Below are positions 35,871-45,925 of a stretch of 64,000 nucleotides of DNA, piece by piece (position 1 is the first letter of the stretch; the number at the start of each line of letters is the position of its first letter). Made by a program: the position numbers and the translations under genes. The notes under the pieces are model-generated. The model did no database searches. It was not told the origin of the DNA and saw only the letters and a list, made by a program, of their open reading frames with translations. The stretch is from Micromonospora sp. M71_S20 (GTDB lineage Bacteria > Actinomycetota > Actinomycetes > Mycobacteriales > Micromonosporaceae). Location of the stretch: contig NZ_RCCV01000001.1 of the NCBI RefSeq assembly GCF_003664255.1, positions 3,968,001 through 4,032,000 of the forward strand, in the 5' to 3' direction.

Positions 35871-37652
35871 GTGGCACGCAGCGACGACGCGGACTCGCGC
35901 GCCGCACGGTGGGAGAAGGAGGCCCACGATCTCTCCACGCAGGTCGCGTTCCTTCAAGAGGAACTCGCTCTGGTGCGGCGCAAGTTGACCGAAAGCCCCC
36001 GACACGTCCGGCAGCTCGAAGAGCGGCTGGCGGCCACCCAGGCACAGTTGGCGCGGCTGACCGAGAACAACGACCGGCTCGTGAGCACCCTCAAGGAGGC
36101 TCGCGCGCAGATCGTGACGCTCAAGGAGGAGATCGACCGCCTCGCGCAACCGCCGAGTGGTTACGGCGTCTTCCTTGCGCGGCACGACGACGGCACGGTG
36201 GACGTCTTCACCGGCGGACGCAAGCTCCGTGTCGCCGTCTCGCCCTCGCTGGACGTCGCCGAACTGCGGCGCGGCCAGGAGGTCCTGCTCAACGATGCGC
36301 TCAACATCGTCGACGCGTTCGGTTTCGAGCGGGTCGGCGAGGTGGCGATGCTCAAGGAGATCCTCGCGGGTCCCGACGGCAGCCCGGGCGACCGGGCCCT
36401 GGTGGTCTCGCACTCCGACGAGGAGCGCATCGTGCACCTCGCCGACACCCTGATCGGTTCGCCGATCCGGGCCGGCGACTCGCTCATGATCGAGCCCCGC
36501 TCGGCGTACGCGTACGAGCGGATCCCGAAGAGCGAGGTCGAGGAGCTGGTCCTGGAGGAGGTGCCCGACGTCGACTACACCGACATCGGTGGCCTCCACT
36601 CGCAGATCGAGCAGATCCGCGACGCGGTGGAACTGCCCTTCCTGCACGCCGACCTGTTCCGCGAGCACCAGCTCCGCCCGCCGAAGGGCATCCTGCTCTA
36701 CGGTCCGCCCGGCTGCGGCAAGACGCTGATCGCCAAGGCGGTGGCCAACTCGCTGGCGAAGAAGATCGCCGAGCGGGAGGGCAAGGAGAAGCACACCAGC
36801 TTCTTCCTCAACATCAAGGGCCCGGAGCTGCTCAACAAGTACGTCGGCGAGACCGAGCGGCACATCCGACTGATCTTCCAGCGGGCCCGCGAGAAAGCCG
36901 GCGAGGGCACCCCGGTGATCGTGTTCTTCGACGAGATGGACTCGATCTTCCGGACCCGCGGCTCCGGCGTCTCCTCCGACGTGGAGAACACCATCGTCCC
37001 GCAGCTGCTCAGCGAGATCGACGGCGTCGAGGGGCTGGAGAACGTCATCGTCATCGGCGCCTCCAACCGGGAAGACATGATCGACCCGGCGATCCTGCGC
37101 CCCGGCCGACTCGACGTCAAGATCAAGATCGAGCGGCCGGACGCCGAGGCGGCCAAGGACATCTTCTCCAAGTACATCCTCTCCGGGCTGCCGCTGCACC
37201 CGGACGACCTGGCCGAGCACGGCGGCGACCCCCAGGCCACCGTCGCGGCGATGATCGACGCGGTCGTGCTGCGGATGTATTCGGAGACCGAGGAGAACCG
37301 CTTCCTCGAGGTCACCTACGCCAACGGCGACAAGGAAGTCCTCTACTTCAAGGACTTCAACTCCGGCGCGATGATCCAGAACATCGTCGACCGGGGCAAG
37401 AAGATGGCCATCAAGGAGTTCCTCACCTCCGGACGCAAGGGCCTGCGCCTGCAGCACCTCCTCGACGCCTGCGTCGACGAGTTCCGGGAGAACGAGGACC
37501 TGCCCAACACCACCAACCCCGACGACTGGGCCCGGATCTCCGGCAAGAAGGGCGAGCGGATCGTCTACATCCGCACGCTCGTCTCCGGCGGCAAGGGCGC
37601 GGAGGCCGGCCGGTCCATCGAGACCGCCAGCAACACCGGCCAGTACCTCTGA
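35871..37652 (+). CDS. arc: Proteasome-associated AAA ATPase ARC/Mpa
   Basis: A 593-residue hexameric unfoldase that binds Pup-tagged proteins and threads them into the 20S proteasome. An N-terminal coiled coil (about residues 15-75), which captures Pup, is followed by tandem OB domains (about 80-230) and the AAA domain: Walker [17 protein letters not shown], Walker [13 protein letters not shown], the pore loop after [13 protein letters not shown], and sensor residues in [18 protein letters not shown]. The C terminus GQYL is the proteasome-docking tail. The start is GTG 35871 after GGGGAGGTGGG. It heads the Pup-proteasome locus on the plus strand and has its own hairpin terminator. Confidence 0.97.
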   Translation: MARSDDADSRAARWEKEAHDLSTQVAFLQEELALVRRKLTESPRHVRQLEERLAATQAQLARLTENNDRLVSTLKEARAQIVTLKEEIDRLAQPPSGYGVFLARHDDGTVDVFTGGRKLRVAVSPSLDVAELRRGQEVLLNDALNIVDAFGFERVGEVAMLKEILAGPDGSPGDRALVVSHSDEERIVHLADTLIGSPIRAGDSLMIEPRSAYAYERIPKSEVEELVLEEVPDVDYTDIGGLHSQIEQIRDAVELPFLHADLFREHQLRPPKGILLYGPPGCGKTLIAKAVANSLAKKIAEREGKEKHTSFFLNIKGPELLNKYVGETERHIRLIFQRAREKAGEGTPVIVFFDEMDSIFRTRGSGVSSDVENTIVPQLLSEIDGVEGLENVIVIGASNREDMIDPAILRPGRLDVKIKIERPDAEAAKDIFSKYILSGLPLHPDDLAEHGGDPQATVAAMIDAVVLRMYSETEENRFLEVTYANGDKEVLYFKDFNSGAMIQNIVDRGKKMAIKEFLTSGRKGLRLQHLLDACVDEFRENEDLPNTTNPDDWARISGKKGERIVYIRTLVSGGKGAEAGRSIETASNTGQYL

Positions 37653-37663
37653 CGGACACCCGC

Positions 37664-37698
37664 ACGGGGCCCGTGACGCGACGCGTCACGGGCCCCGT
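37664..37698 (+). terminator. Terminator after arc
   Basis: A near-perfect palindrome with 17-bp arms (37664-37680 and 37682-37698) around a single A lies 12 bp after the arc stop. It would form a long GC-rich hairpin and separates arc from dop. Confidence 0.85.
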
Positions 37699-37818
37699 CC
37701 CGTCCGCGCCCGCCTCTCTGCCCCCGTCGCCCCGGTCCGCCGCGCCCCCTTCCGCCGCGCGGCCGACTACGCTCGACGTGACGGGGGACCGGGTCGGGCG
37801 AGCGAAGCGGGTAGGTCG

Positions 37819-39336
37819 ATGAGCGTAAGACGGATCATGGGCACCGAGGTCGAGTACGGCATCTCCGTTCCCGGCCAGGCCGGGGCCAACCCCATGGTCA
37901 CCTCCTCCCAGGTGGTCAACGCCTACGGGGCGCGCCCGGAACTCAACCGGGGCGGCCGCGCCCGCTGGGACTACGAGGAGGAGTCGCCGCTGCGGGACGC
38001 GCGCGGCTTCACCTACTCCGGCGCCGCGTACGACCCGGCCGAGGCACTCGCCGACGAGGACCTCGGGCTGGCCAACGTGATACTCACCAACGGCGCACGC
38101 CTCTACGTCGACCACGCCCACCCGGAATACTCCACACCGGAGGTGACCAACCCGCTGGACGTGGTGCGCTGGGACAAGGCGGGGGAGCGGGTGATGGCCG
38201 AGGCGGCCCGCCGCGCCGCCACCATCCCCGGCACCCAGCCGATCCACCTCTACAAGAACAACACCGACAACAAGGGCGCCAGCTACGGCTCGCACGAGAA
38301 CTACCTGATGCGCCGGCAGACGCCGTTCGCCGACATCGTCGCGTACCTGACGCCGTTCTTCGTGACCCGGCAGATCGTCTGCGGCGCCGGCCGGGTCGGC
38401 ATCGGCCAGGACGGCGGGCAGAGCGGCTTCCAGATCTCCCAGCGTGCGGACTTCTTCGAGGTCGAGGTCGGCCTGGAGACCACCCTCAAGCGGCCGATCA
38501 TCAACACCCGCGACGAGCCGCACGCCGACGCCGACAAGTACCGCCGGCTGCACGTCATCATCGGCGACGCCAACCTGTCGGAGATCTCCACCTACCTCAA
38601 GGTCGGCACCACGGCGCTGATCCTCACGATGATCGAGGAGAAGGCGCTCGGCCCCGACCTCGGCATCGCCGACCCGGTCAGCGAGCTGCGCGCCGTCAGC
38701 CACGACCCGAGCCTCACGCACCGGATGCGGCTGCGCGACGGGCGGCGGCTGACCGCCCTGGACGTGCAGTGGGCCTACTACGAGCGGGTCCGGTCCTTCG
38801 TGGACGACCGCTACGGCACCGACGCCGACGAGCAGACCCTCGACGTGCTCGCCCGCTGGGAGCGCGTGCTGGACAGGCTGGGCCGCGACGTCATGCTCTG
38901 CGCCGACGAGCTGGACTGGGTGGCCAAGCTGCGGCTGCTGGAGGGCTACCGGGAGCGGGAGCAGCTCGGCTGGGGCTCGCACAAGCTGCAACTGGTCGAC
39001 CTCCAGTACTCCGACGTCCGCCCGGAGAAGGGCCTCTACCACCGGCTGGTCTCCCGGGGCGCGATGAAGACGCTGCTCGACGACGAGCAGACCCGTACCG
39101 CGATGACCGAACCGCCGGAGGACACCCGGGCCTACTTCCGCGGCCGCTGCCTGGCCCAGTACGCCTCCGAGGTCGTCGCGGCCAGCTGGGACTCGGTCAT
39201 CTTCGACGTCGGCCGGGAGTCGCTGGTGCGGGTGCCGATGATGGAACCGGAGCGTGGCACCCGCAAGCACGTGGGCGCCCTCTTCGACCGCTGCCCCAGC
39301 GCGAAGGACCTGTTGGAGACCCTCACCGGCGGCTGA
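37819..39336 (+). CDS. dop: Depupylase/deamidase Dop
   Basis: A 505-residue enzyme of the glutamine-synthetase-like Pup ligase superfamily. The N-terminal [13 protein letters not shown] carries the nucleotide/Mg-binding Glu residues. A disordered loop of about 40 residues (about 40-80, [17 protein letters not shown] then the DARGFTYSG region) is the Dop-specific insertion absent from PafA. Further conserved elements are [27 protein letters not shown] and [20 protein letters not shown]. Dop removes Pup from substrates and can deamidate Gln-ending Pup. Because Pup here ends in Glu, depupylation is its probable main job. A TACGCT box at 37768 suggests its own promoter. Confidence 0.97.
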   Translation: MSVRRIMGTEVEYGISVPGQAGANPMVTSSQVVNAYGARPELNRGGRARWDYEEESPLRDARGFTYSGAAYDPAEALADEDLGLANVILTNGARLYVDHAHPEYSTPEVTNPLDVVRWDKAGERVMAEAARRAATIPGTQPIHLYKNNTDNKGASYGSHENYLMRRQTPFADIVAYLTPFFVTRQIVCGAGRVGIGQDGGQSGFQISQRADFFEVEVGLETTLKRPIINTRDEPHADADKYRRLHVIIGDANLSEISTYLKVGTTALILTMIEEKALGPDLGIADPVSELRAVSHDPSLTHRMRLRDGRRLTALDVQWAYYERVRSFVDDRYGTDADEQTLDVLARWERVLDRLGRDVMLCADELDWVAKLRLLEGYREREQLGWGSHKLQLVDLQYSDVRPEKGLYHRLVSRGAMKTLLDDEQTRTAMTEPPEDTRAYFRGRCLAQYASEVVAASWDSVIFDVGRESLVRVPMMEPERGTRKHVGALFDRCPSAKDLLETLTGG

Positions 39337-39353
39337 GGCGTCGTCGACGGATT

Positions 39354-39390
39354 CCCGCCGTGCGCCGAAGCCGGCGCGCGGCGGGCTTTT
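39354..39390 (+). terminator. Rho-independent terminator after dop
   Basis: A 14-bp stem with one T-G wobble (39354-39367 with 39372-39385), loop AAGC, followed by CTTTT. It lies 18 bp after the dop stop and is one of the few terminators here with a U-run. Confidence 0.85.
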
Positions 39391-39406
39391 CGTCGCCTCC
39401 GCGAGG

Positions 39407-39412
39407 TAAGTT
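39407..39412 (+). promoter_or_regulatory. -10 box of the pup-prcBA promoter
   Basis: TAAGTT between the dop terminator and pup would start transcription near 39419, giving a short leader with GGAGGAGG 4-5 nt before the pup ATG. It would drive pup, the endonuclease gene, prcB and prcA together. Confidence 0.5.
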
Positions 39413-39442
39413 GATCGCAGGGCGATCGTGGAGGAGGCAGCA

Positions 39443-39658
39443 ATGGCCACTCGTGACAGCGGCGGGCAGTCGCAGTCGGGCAAGTCGCGTCAGGGCGAGG
39501 AGATCGAGGACGTCACCACCGAGGCGAATCCGGAGGTGGCGGAGCGGCACGCCGAGATCACCGAGGACGTCGACGACCTGCTCGACGAGATCGACTCCGT
39601 CCTCGAGGAGAACGCCGAGGAATTCGTGCGCGGTTACGTCCAGAAAGGGGGGGAGTGA
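39443..39658 (+). CDS. pup: Prokaryotic ubiquitin-like protein Pup
   Basis: A 71-residue, highly acidic, intrinsically disordered tag. The C-terminal half ([20 protein letters not shown]) is the helix that docks on ARC, and the end is YVQKGGE. The final residue is Glu, so PafA can attach it to substrate lysines directly, without the Gln-to-Glu deamidation needed in mycobacteria. The ATG 39443 follows GGAGGAGG; a GTG 15 bp upstream is unlikely. It is the first gene of the operon that continues with an endonuclease VII-like gene and the proteasome subunits. Confidence 0.97.
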   Translation: MATRDSGGQSQSGKSRQGEEIEDVTTEANPEVAERHAEITEDVDDLLDEIDSVLEENAEEFVRGYVQKGGE

Positions 39659-39664
39659 TACTTT

Positions 39665-40333
39665 ATGCCCGATTTGCCTCAGGCGTCGGGCAAGGTATGC
39701 CCCCAGTGTGACCGATTGCTGCCCGCCGCCGGGTTCCACCGCAACCGGCAACGGGCGGACGGGCTCGCCTACTACTGCAAGTCGTGTGCGGCGGCTCGCT
39801 CGACGGCGAGCCGCCGCAGGCGTGGCATCGGGCCGCAGAAGCGGTCGGCCACCCCGGTCGGCGAAGGGCTCAAGTGGCGCCCGGACTGCGACCGGGTCAA
39901 GCCGGTCGACGAGTTTCCGCGCACGACCAAGAGTGGCGGCCGGCACAGCTACTGCAAGCCCTGCCACAACGCGCGTGGCAGGGAGACCGCTCAGCGCCTG
40001 TACGGCGGCACGCGCGAGTACCACCTGCGGCGGCGCTACGGCATCGGGGAGAAGGAGTTCCAGGAGCTCCTGGCCGAGCAGGGCGGGGTCTGCGCGATCT
40101 GTGGCGGTGTGGACCCGCAACATCTCGACCACGACCATCGCACCGGGTGGGTGCGCGGGATATTGTGCTTCAACTGCAACGGTGGTCTCGGTCAGTTCCG
40201 TGACGATCAGTCGCGGCTGGCCGGGGCGATCACATATCTGAGAGGAACCACGTGGCAGCGGGTTTTGATCCATCCGGGCGTCTACCAGATGTGTTCACCA
40301 ACGCGGGGACGTCCTCCTTCACCTCGTTCCTGA
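39665..40333 (+). CDS. Endonuclease VII-like HNH protein between pup and prcB
   Basis: A 222-residue protein. Two related Cys-rich modules open it: the first has [11 protein letters not shown] and YCKSC (four Cys), the second [11 protein letters not shown] and YCKPC, where the first Cys has become Arg. The HNH domain follows: [17 protein letters not shown] with the catalytic His residues and [13 protein letters not shown]. This is the beta-beta-alpha-metal endonuclease VII arrangement, with the two CxxC pairs binding structural zinc. The gene starts 6 bp after pup and its last 82 bp overlap the start of prcB in another frame. Its function here is not known to me; co-transcription with Pup and the proteasome core is clear. 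Confidence 0.88.
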   Translation: MPDLPQASGKVCPQCDRLLPAAGFHRNRQRADGLAYYCKSCAAARSTASRRRRGIGPQKRSATPVGEGLKWRPDCDRVKPVDEFPRTTKSGGRHSYCKPCHNARGRETAQRLYGGTREYHLRRRYGIGEKEFQELLAEQGGVCAICGGVDPQHLDHDHRTGWVRGILCFNCNGGLGQFRDDQSRLAGAITYLRGTTWQRVLIHPGVYQMCSPTRGRPPSPRS

Positions 40334-41091
40334 GCAAGGTGGCCCCCGAGATGCTGCCCGGCCGCCGGCCTCTGCCGCCGGGCATGGCCGCTGACATGGC
40401 GCCGCACGCGACGACCATCGTGGCCATCTCGGCCGCCGGCGGTGTCGTGATGGCCGGCGACCGGCGGGCGACCATGGGCAACCTGATCGCCCAGCGCGAC
40501 ATCGAGAAGGTGCACCCGGCCGACGCGTACTCCCTGGTCGGCATCGCCGGCACGGCGGGGATCGGCATCGAGCTGATGCGACTGTTCCAGGTGGAGCTGG
40601 AGCACTACGAGAAGATCGAGGGCGCGATGCTCTCGCTCGACGGCAAGGCCAACCGGCTCGCCTCCATGATCCGTGGCAACCTGGGCGCCGCGATGCAGGG
40701 TCTCGCGGTGATTCCGCTCTTCGCCGGCTACGACCTGGCCGCGAAGGACCCGGCGCGGGCGGGCCGCATCTTCAGCTTCGACGTCACCGGTGGCCCCTAC
40801 GAGGAGACCGGCTACGACGCTATCGGCTCCGGCTCGCTCTTCGCCCGGTCGGCGCTGAAGAAGCGCTTCCAGCCGGGGCTCTCCATCGACGAGGCGGTCC
40901 GGCTCGCGGTCGAGGCGCTCTACGACGCGGCCGACGACGACACCGCGACCGGCGGCCCGGACCTGATCCGGCGGATCTACCCGGTGGTGATGACGGCGAC
41001 GGCGGAGGGCACCCACCGGCTCAACGACGAGGAGATGTCGGCCATCGCCGAGAGCGTGGTCTCCGGCCGGATGGAGAACCCGGGCGGTTGA
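40252..41091 (+). CDS. prcB: Proteasome beta subunit
   Basis: A 279-residue precursor of the catalytic subunit. A 53-residue propeptide is removed at HA/TTIVAIS to expose the catalytic Thr. Counting from this Thr1, the active-site Asp17 (GGVVMAGD) and Lys33 (RDIEK) are both present. [18 protein letters not shown] and [18 protein letters not shown] are further conserved beta-subunit motifs. The GTG start at 40252 follows GAGAGGAA and lies 82 bp inside the preceding endonuclease gene, so translation of the two is linked. It assembles with PrcA into the 20S core that degrades pupylated proteins delivered by ARC. Confidence 0.97.
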   Translation: MAAGFDPSGRLPDVFTNAGTSSFTSFLSKVAPEMLPGRRPLPPGMAADMAPHATTIVAISAAGGVVMAGDRRATMGNLIAQRDIEKVHPADAYSLVGIAGTAGIGIELMRLFQVELEHYEKIEGAMLSLDGKANRLASMIRGNLGAAMQGLAVIPLFAGYDLAAKDPARAGRIFSFDVTGGPYEETGYDAIGSGSLFARSALKKRFQPGLSIDEAVRLAVEALYDAADDDTATGGPDLIRRIYPVVMTATAEGTHRLNDEEMSAIAESVVSGRMENPGG

Positions 41092-41152
41092 TCCGCTCCC
41101 GCCCGCACCAGTCAGCAGCCGTCAGCACAGCGCCCTAAGGAGAACCGCCGCC

Positions 41153-41974
41153 GTGGCCATGCAGTTCTACGCCTCGCCCGAGCAGATCATGCGCGACCGC
41201 TCCGAGCTGGCCCGCAAGGGCATCGCCCGGGGCCGCAGCGCGGTGGTCCTGAGCTACGAAGGCGGGGTGCTCTTCGTCGCCGAGAACCTCTCCAGCGCCC
41301 TGCACAAGGTCAGTGAGATCTACGACCGGATCGGCTTCGCCGCCGTCGGCCGCTACAACGAGTTCGAGAACCTGCGCCGCGCCGGCGTGCGGATGGCCGA
41401 CCTGAACGGCCTCAGCTACGACCGGCGTGACGTTACCGGCCGGGCCCTGGCGAACGCCTTCGCGCAGACCCTGGGTGCCATCTTCACCGAGCAGTCGAAG
41501 CCGTTCGAGGTGGAGATCTGCGTGGCCGAGGTCGGCACCACCGCCGAGGACGACGAGCTCTACCGGCTCACCTACGACGGATCCGTCAACGACGAGCCGG
41601 GCCGGATGGCGATGGGCGGGCAGGCCGAGGCGATCACCGGCGTGCTGAAGTCCCACCACCGTCCGGACATGTCGCTGGGCGAGGCGGTGAAGGTCGCGAT
41701 GCAGGCGCTGAGCAGCGTCGGGGGAGAGGGCGGCGCCGCCCGGACCATCGCCGCCAACCAGTTGGAGGTGGCGGTCCTGGACCGTCGCCGGGTGGGGCGG
41801 ACGTTCCGCCGTATCACCGGGGCCGCGTTGACCGCGCTGCTCGACGGCGACAAGGCCGAGGAGCCGGTGTCGGCCCGCCCGGAGACGCCGACCTCGCCGA
41901 CCGAGGAGGCGAAGAAGCCCACCACGTCCGCCGGCTCGGCGGACCTGGAGGGCCGGGACACCCCCGAGGCGTAG
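41153..41974 (+). CDS. prcA: Proteasome alpha subunit
   Basis: A 273-residue subunit of the outer rings of the 20S core. The N-terminal [20 protein letters not shown] forms the gate and H0 helix; [37 protein letters not shown] and [20 protein letters not shown] are characteristic. The catalytic Thr is absent, as expected for an alpha subunit. The C-terminal 40 residues are a variable acidic, Pro/Thr-rich tail. The GTG start follows AAGGAGAA. It lies 61 bp after prcB and ends the operon at a hairpin. Confidence 0.97.
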   Translation: MAMQFYASPEQIMRDRSELARKGIARGRSAVVLSYEGGVLFVAENLSSALHKVSEIYDRIGFAAVGRYNEFENLRRAGVRMADLNGLSYDRRDVTGRALANAFAQTLGAIFTEQSKPFEVEICVAEVGTTAEDDELYRLTYDGSVNDEPGRMAMGGQAEAITGVLKSHHRPDMSLGEAVKVAMQALSSVGGEGGAARTIAANQLEVAVLDRRRVGRTFRRITGAALTALLDGDKAEEPVSARPETPTSPTEEAKKPTTSAGSADLEGRDTPEA

Positions 41975-41985
41975 CGGGGCACGTG

Positions 41986-42031
41986 CCGGGAGGGCGGTCC
42001 GGGCGTGGACGCGCCCGACCGTCCTCCCGGG
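41986..42031 (+). terminator. Terminator after prcA
   Basis: A long imperfect hairpin (about 19 bp with one G-T pair and one bulged C) 12 bp after the prcA stop. The rest of the 368-bp gap to pafA shows no gene; its right end carries the pafA promoter. Confidence 0.7.
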
Positions 42032-42330
42032 CGGCTTGCCAGCGGGTCGGGTCCGGCCCGCGCGTCGCAGGGGCCTTCCGACGCCGACGTACGAAGCCCG
42101 GCCGGTTGGCGGATCCGCAGCGCCGAGGGTCCAACGGGGACGCTCCGCGCGGTAGGGCGGCGTGGCGGCGCCCCCACCCGGCGGGCGTACGGTGAGCGGC
42201 CGTGGCCATCCCGCGCCTCGTGGCCGCCGCGCGCTCGCCGGGCCTGTCGCTGTGGTGTCCCGGGCCGACCGTCGCCGATCCCGTGTGAGACGGGCGCGGT
42301 GTGCGCTGCCCATCTGGGGCCTCGGGCGGC

Positions 42331-42336
42331 TAATGT
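42331..42336 (+). promoter_or_regulatory. -10 box of a leaderless pafA promoter
   Basis: TAATGT ends 6 nt before the pafA ATG, and no Shine-Dalgarno is present. The start point would coincide with the A of ATG, so the mRNA is predicted to be leaderless. Confidence 0.65.
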
Positions 42337-42342
42337 CTCATC

Positions 42343-43701
42343 ATGGAGCGGCGAATCTTCGGCCTCGAGACCGAGTACGGCGTCACCTGCACCTACCGTG
42401 GGCAGCGGCGGCTGTCCCCTGACGAGGTCGCCCGGTACCTCTTCCGCCGTGTGGTGTCGTGGGGCCGGTCGAGCAACGTTTTCCTGCGCAACGGCGCCCG
42501 GCTCTACCTGGACGTCGGCTCGCACCCGGAGTACGCCACCCCGGAGTGCGACTCGGTGGTGGACCTGGTCGCGCACGACCGGGCCGGCGAGCGGATCCTG
42601 GAGGGTCTGCTCATCGACGCGGAGAAGCGGCTGCACGACGAGGGCATCGCGGGCGAGATCTACCTGTTCAAGAACAACACCGACTCGGCCGGCAACTCGT
42701 ACGGCTGCCACGAGAACTACCTGGTGTCGCGGCACGGGGAGTTCGGCCGGCTGGCCGACGTGCTGATCCCGTTTCTGGTCACCCGGCAGTTGATCTGCGG
42801 CGCGGGCAAGGTCCTACAGACGCCGCGCGGGGCGGTCTACTGCCTCTCGCAGCGGGCCGAGCACATCTGGGAGGGCGTCTCGTCGGCGACGACCCGGAGC
42901 CGGCCGATCATCAACACCCGCGACGAGCCGCACGCGGACGCGGAGCGCTACCGCCGGCTGCACGTCATCGTCGGCGACTCCAACATGAACGAGGTCACCA
43001 CGCTGCTCAAGGTCGGCACCGCCGACATCGTGCTGCGGATGATCGAGGCCGGGGTGGTGATGCGTGACCTGACGCTGGAGAACCCGATCCGGGCGATCCG
43101 CGAGGTGTCGCACGACATCACCGGCCGGCGCAAGGTGCGGCTCTCCTCCGGCAAGGAGGTCAGCGCGCTGGAGATCCAGCAGGAATACCTGGCCAAGGCG
43201 ACCGAGTTCGTGGAGCGGCGCGGCGGCGACCAGACCGCCAAGCGGGTGGTGGAGCTGTGGGGCCGGGTGCTGCGCGCGGTGGAGACCGGCGACCTGGAAC
43301 CGGTGTCCCGGGAGATCGACTGGGTGACCAAGCTGCGGCTCATCGAGCGCTACCAGCGCAAGCACGACCTGCCGCTGTCGCACCCACGGGTGGCCCAGAT
43401 GGATCTGGCCTACCACGACCTGCGCCGGGGCCGGGGCCTCTACGGGCTGCTGGAGCGGCGCGGCGAGGTGGACCGGGTGGCGACCGACCCGGAGATCTTC
43501 GAGGCCAAGGAGACCCCGCCGCAGACGACCCGGGCCCGGTTGCGCGGGGAGTTCATCCGGCACGCCCAGGAGAAGCGGCGCGACTTCACCGTCGACTGGG
43601 TGCACCTGAAGCTCAACGACCAGGCGCAGCGCACTGTGCTCTGCAAGGACCCGTTCCGGGCGTACGACGAGCGGGTGGAGCGGTTGATCGCCAGCATGTG
43701 A
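42343..43701 (+). CDS. pafA: Pup-protein ligase PafA
   Basis: A 452-residue ATP-dependent ligase that forms an isopeptide bond between the C-terminal Glu of Pup and substrate lysines. Signature elements are [16 protein letters not shown] at the N terminus (Mg/ATP-binding Glu residues), [40 protein letters not shown] and [17 protein letters not shown]. It lacks the insertion loop present in the Dop gene at 37819. The C-terminal domain ([20 protein letters not shown]) matches the Pup-binding lobe. The length is normal (about 450-490). Confidence 0.97.
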   Translation: MERRIFGLETEYGVTCTYRGQRRLSPDEVARYLFRRVVSWGRSSNVFLRNGARLYLDVGSHPEYATPECDSVVDLVAHDRAGERILEGLLIDAEKRLHDEGIAGEIYLFKNNTDSAGNSYGCHENYLVSRHGEFGRLADVLIPFLVTRQLICGAGKVLQTPRGAVYCLSQRAEHIWEGVSSATTRSRPIINTRDEPHADAERYRRLHVIVGDSNMNEVTTLLKVGTADIVLRMIEAGVVMRDLTLENPIRAIREVSHDITGRRKVRLSSGKEVSALEIQQEYLAKATEFVERRGGDQTAKRVVELWGRVLRAVETGDLEPVSREIDWVTKLRLIERYQRKHDLPLSHPRVAQMDLAYHDLRRGRGLYGLLERRGEVDRVATDPEIFEAKETPPQTTRARLRGEFIRHAQEKRRDFTVDWVHLKLNDQAQRTVLCKDPFRAYDERVERLIASM

Positions 43702-43769
43702 CCGTGCCGCCGGCCCGGTGCGGTGCTGACCGCCGCCCGGGCCGGCCGGGCCGGTAGGCTGACCGCGCC

Positions 43770-43955
43770 ATGACGACTTCCGAACCTCCCGAGAGCGGCC
43801 GCCAACGGCAGAACTGGGCCGAGCGCCGCCGCGAGAAGATCCGCGCCGAGATCGAGCGCAACCGGCGCGGCGAGTACACGGTGCCCACCTGGGTGCTGGC
43901 GCTCGCGCTGGTGTTGATCGTGGGCGCCTGGCTGGCCCTGATCTTCCTGTCCTGA
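43770..43955 (+). CDS. Small membrane protein, hypothetical
   Basis: A 61-residue protein: a charged N-terminal helix (NWAERRREKIRAEIERNRRG) followed by one transmembrane segment (VPTWVLALALVLIVGAWLAL) at the C terminus. A TAGGCT box lies 9 nt before the ATG, and there is no Shine-Dalgarno. Small proteins of this shape downstream of pafA are common in actinomycetes. No function can be assigned. Confidence 0.7.
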   Translation: MTTSEPPESGRQRQNWAERRREKIRAEIERNRRGEYTVPTWVLALALVLIVGAWLALIFLS

Positions 43956-44102
43956 GCCGCCCCGGCGCCGTTCCCGCCGGCCCGGCAACTCCGCAACATC
44001 GAAGTTGTGCCGGCCGCGCGAAGCTGGCACCGTCGTGCCCGTTCGGCATTGTCGGGTGACCGGCCGCGTGCGCTGCGTGGTCGCGGCAGGGAGGGTGACC
44101 GC

Positions 44103-44651
44103 ATGGCACACATCGACCTCGGTCTCGACGAGCGGGCGCATCCGGGCATCAGCGGCCCGATGCGGTTCCGCCCCGAGACGGCCAAGCCGCTCAACGAGCT
44201 GGCGGAGACGCTGCTGCGCGCCCCGCACCCGACGCTGACCCCGGGGGAGCGGGAGCTCATCGCGGCGTACGTGTCGGGGCTCAACGAGTGCCGGTTCTGC
44301 TGCGCGTCGCACTCGGCGTTCGCGGCGGCGCAGCTGCCCACGGGCATGCGGCTCGTCGACCAGGTCCGTGCCGATCCGGCGACCGCCGAGGTCGACGACA
44401 AGCTGCGGGCGCTGCTGGAGATCGCCGGTGCCGTGCAGCGCAGCGGCCGGGACGTGACGGCGGAGCTGGTCAAGGCCGCCCGGGGTGCCGGCGCGACGGA
44501 TCTGGAGATCCACGACACTGTCCTGATCGCGGCCGCGTTCTGCATGTTCAACCGGTACGTCGACGGGCTGGGCACGCTGGCTCCGGAGGACCCGGCGGTG
44601 TACGAGCGGACCGCCGAGCACATCGTGCGCTACGGCTACGGCGCGAGCTGA
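44103..44651 (+). CDS. Carboxymuconolactone-decarboxylase/AhpD-like protein
   Basis: A 182-residue helical protein of the CMD superfamily. The redox motif is LNECRFCCASHSAFAA: CxxC (Cys-Arg-Phe-Cys) with a following Cys and the His of the ExxxCxxCxxxH pattern. The preceding TPGERELIAAYVSGLN and later VLIAAAFCMFNRYVDGLG are typical. Members act as thiol peroxidases of the AhpD type; by the CxxC motif I infer peroxide detoxification. The ATG is preceded by GGGAGGGTGA. It is a single gene, convergent with the DUF3866 gene. Confidence 0.88.
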   Translation: MAHIDLGLDERAHPGISGPMRFRPETAKPLNELAETLLRAPHPTLTPGERELIAAYVSGLNECRFCCASHSAFAAAQLPTGMRLVDQVRADPATAEVDDKLRALLEIAGAVQRSGRDVTAELVKAARGAGATDLEIHDTVLIAAAFCMFNRYVDGLGTLAPEDPAVYERTAEHIVRYGYGAS

Positions 44652-44776
44652 CCGGACCGCCGCCGGGCCGGCCTGCGCCCCGCCCGCCTGGAAACCGACC
44701 CCACCCCCGTCCGCCGAAGCGTTGACCCCGCCCCGCCGCCGAGGAGCGTCGCGGCGGCACCCGGGGGCAGGGCGGC

Positions 44777-45862
44777 TCAGGACAGCAGGCGCGCGGCGTG
44801 CCGGCCGGCCGCGGCGGCGGCCAGGAAGTAGGCGTGGTCGGCGTCGAGGCCCCGGCCCATGGTGGACAGCGGCACCGGCGCGGCCCGCAGCGCGGCGTCG
44901 AGCCCGTCGGTCGGCACCCGGACGACGGTGTGCCGCGCCGTGAGGGGCGCCAGCGCCGCGTCCACCTCGCCGGCCAGCGCCGGCGCCAGGCCGTCGGGCA
45001 CGACCAGCTCGGCGGGGGCGAGGGCCACCCGGCCGTACGCGGTGAGGCTGTGGTGCGACACGCCGCGGTGGCGGGGGCGGGGGTCCGCGTCGGAGATCCG
45101 CAGCGAACCGATCGGGCGCCCGCCCAGCGTGGCGACGGCGTTGACGGCCTCGCCGACGGCCACCCCGGAGAAGCCCCACCGGGTGCCGGTGCCCAGGTTG
45201 CCCGGCCCTTGGGCGACGATCGCCACGTCGGCGCGCAGCACGTGCCGGGCGGCCAGCAGCCCGCTGTGCACGGTGCTCGCCTCCAGGTCACCGCCGAACG
45301 CCTGGCCGACGGTGACCGTGCCGACGAGGTGGTCGCGCACGGCGGCGAGGGTGCGGGAGAACCAGGCCGGCAGTGCCCCGCCGTCGGTCAACAGGTACGC
45401 CACCCGGGCGGCGGGGGCGTCGACGTGGATGCCGGCCAGGACGGCCGGCAGCGCGGAGTGCAGGTCGGCGGTGACGACGGGCAGGCCGGCCAGGTCGTCG
45501 GCGGCTGCCATGATCTCCCGGTGCGGGGAGGCCTCCTCGTCGACGCCGAGCAGGATCGGCTGCAACGGGGTGTAGCGGGCCTTGACGAGATGGCCGGCGT
45601 CGCGGCTGTCGAGGGCCTGCGGCGGGTCCGGGGGCAGCCGGTCGGGCAACGCCACGACCAGGGCGTACCCGCCGGTGCCGAGGCCCATCAGCAGCGCGCC
45701 GGCGTTGAGCAGCACCCGGTCGCCGGGCTCGGGCCGGCCGACGAGCGCGGGGTAGGCCAGGGCGCGTACGGTGCCGCCGTCGGGCAGGTCGACGTCCAGT
45801 TCCACCGCCCCGGTCCACTGCCGCCGCAGCGCCGTCACCGTTCCCGACCGCCATCGCACCAT
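44777..45862 (-). CDS. DUF3866 family protein
   Basis: A 361-residue soluble protein. It fits the DUF3866 family: an N-terminal beta-rich part (GTVTALRRQWTGAVELDVDL), then GHLVKARYTPLQ, VVTADLHSALPAVLAGI, VTVGQAFGGDLEASTVHSGL and VAIVAQGPGNLGTGTRWGFS. The family has no reaction known to me. Its conserved His, Asp and Gly residues suggest a nucleotide- or metal-dependent enzyme, but that is inference. The ATG at 45862 lies 7 nt after TAGCGT (45870-45875 on the minus strand), so the mRNA is probably leaderless; a GTG 9 bp upstream is disfavoured. Confidence 0.85.
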   Translation of the reverse strand: MVRWRSGTVTALRRQWTGAVELDVDLPDGGTVRALAYPALVGRPEPGDRVLLNAGALLMGLGTGGYALVVALPDRLPPDPPQALDSRDAGHLVKARYTPLQPILLGVDEEASPHREIMAAADDLAGLPVVTADLHSALPAVLAGIHVDAPAARVAYLLTDGGALPAWFSRTLAAVRDHLVGTVTVGQAFGGDLEASTVHSGLLAARHVLRADVAIVAQGPGNLGTGTRWGFSGVAVGEAVNAVATLGGRPIGSLRISDADPRPRHRGVSHHSLTAYGRVALAPAELVVPDGLAPALAGEVDAALAPLTARHTVVRVPTDGLDAALRAAPVPLSTMGRGLDADHAYFLAAAAAGRHAARLLS

Positions 45863-45925
45863 GCCCGGCACGCTAGCGTCGCCGCCCGGAGCGGGCGCGC
45901 CCGGGGCGGCACGGCCGGACGGCGG

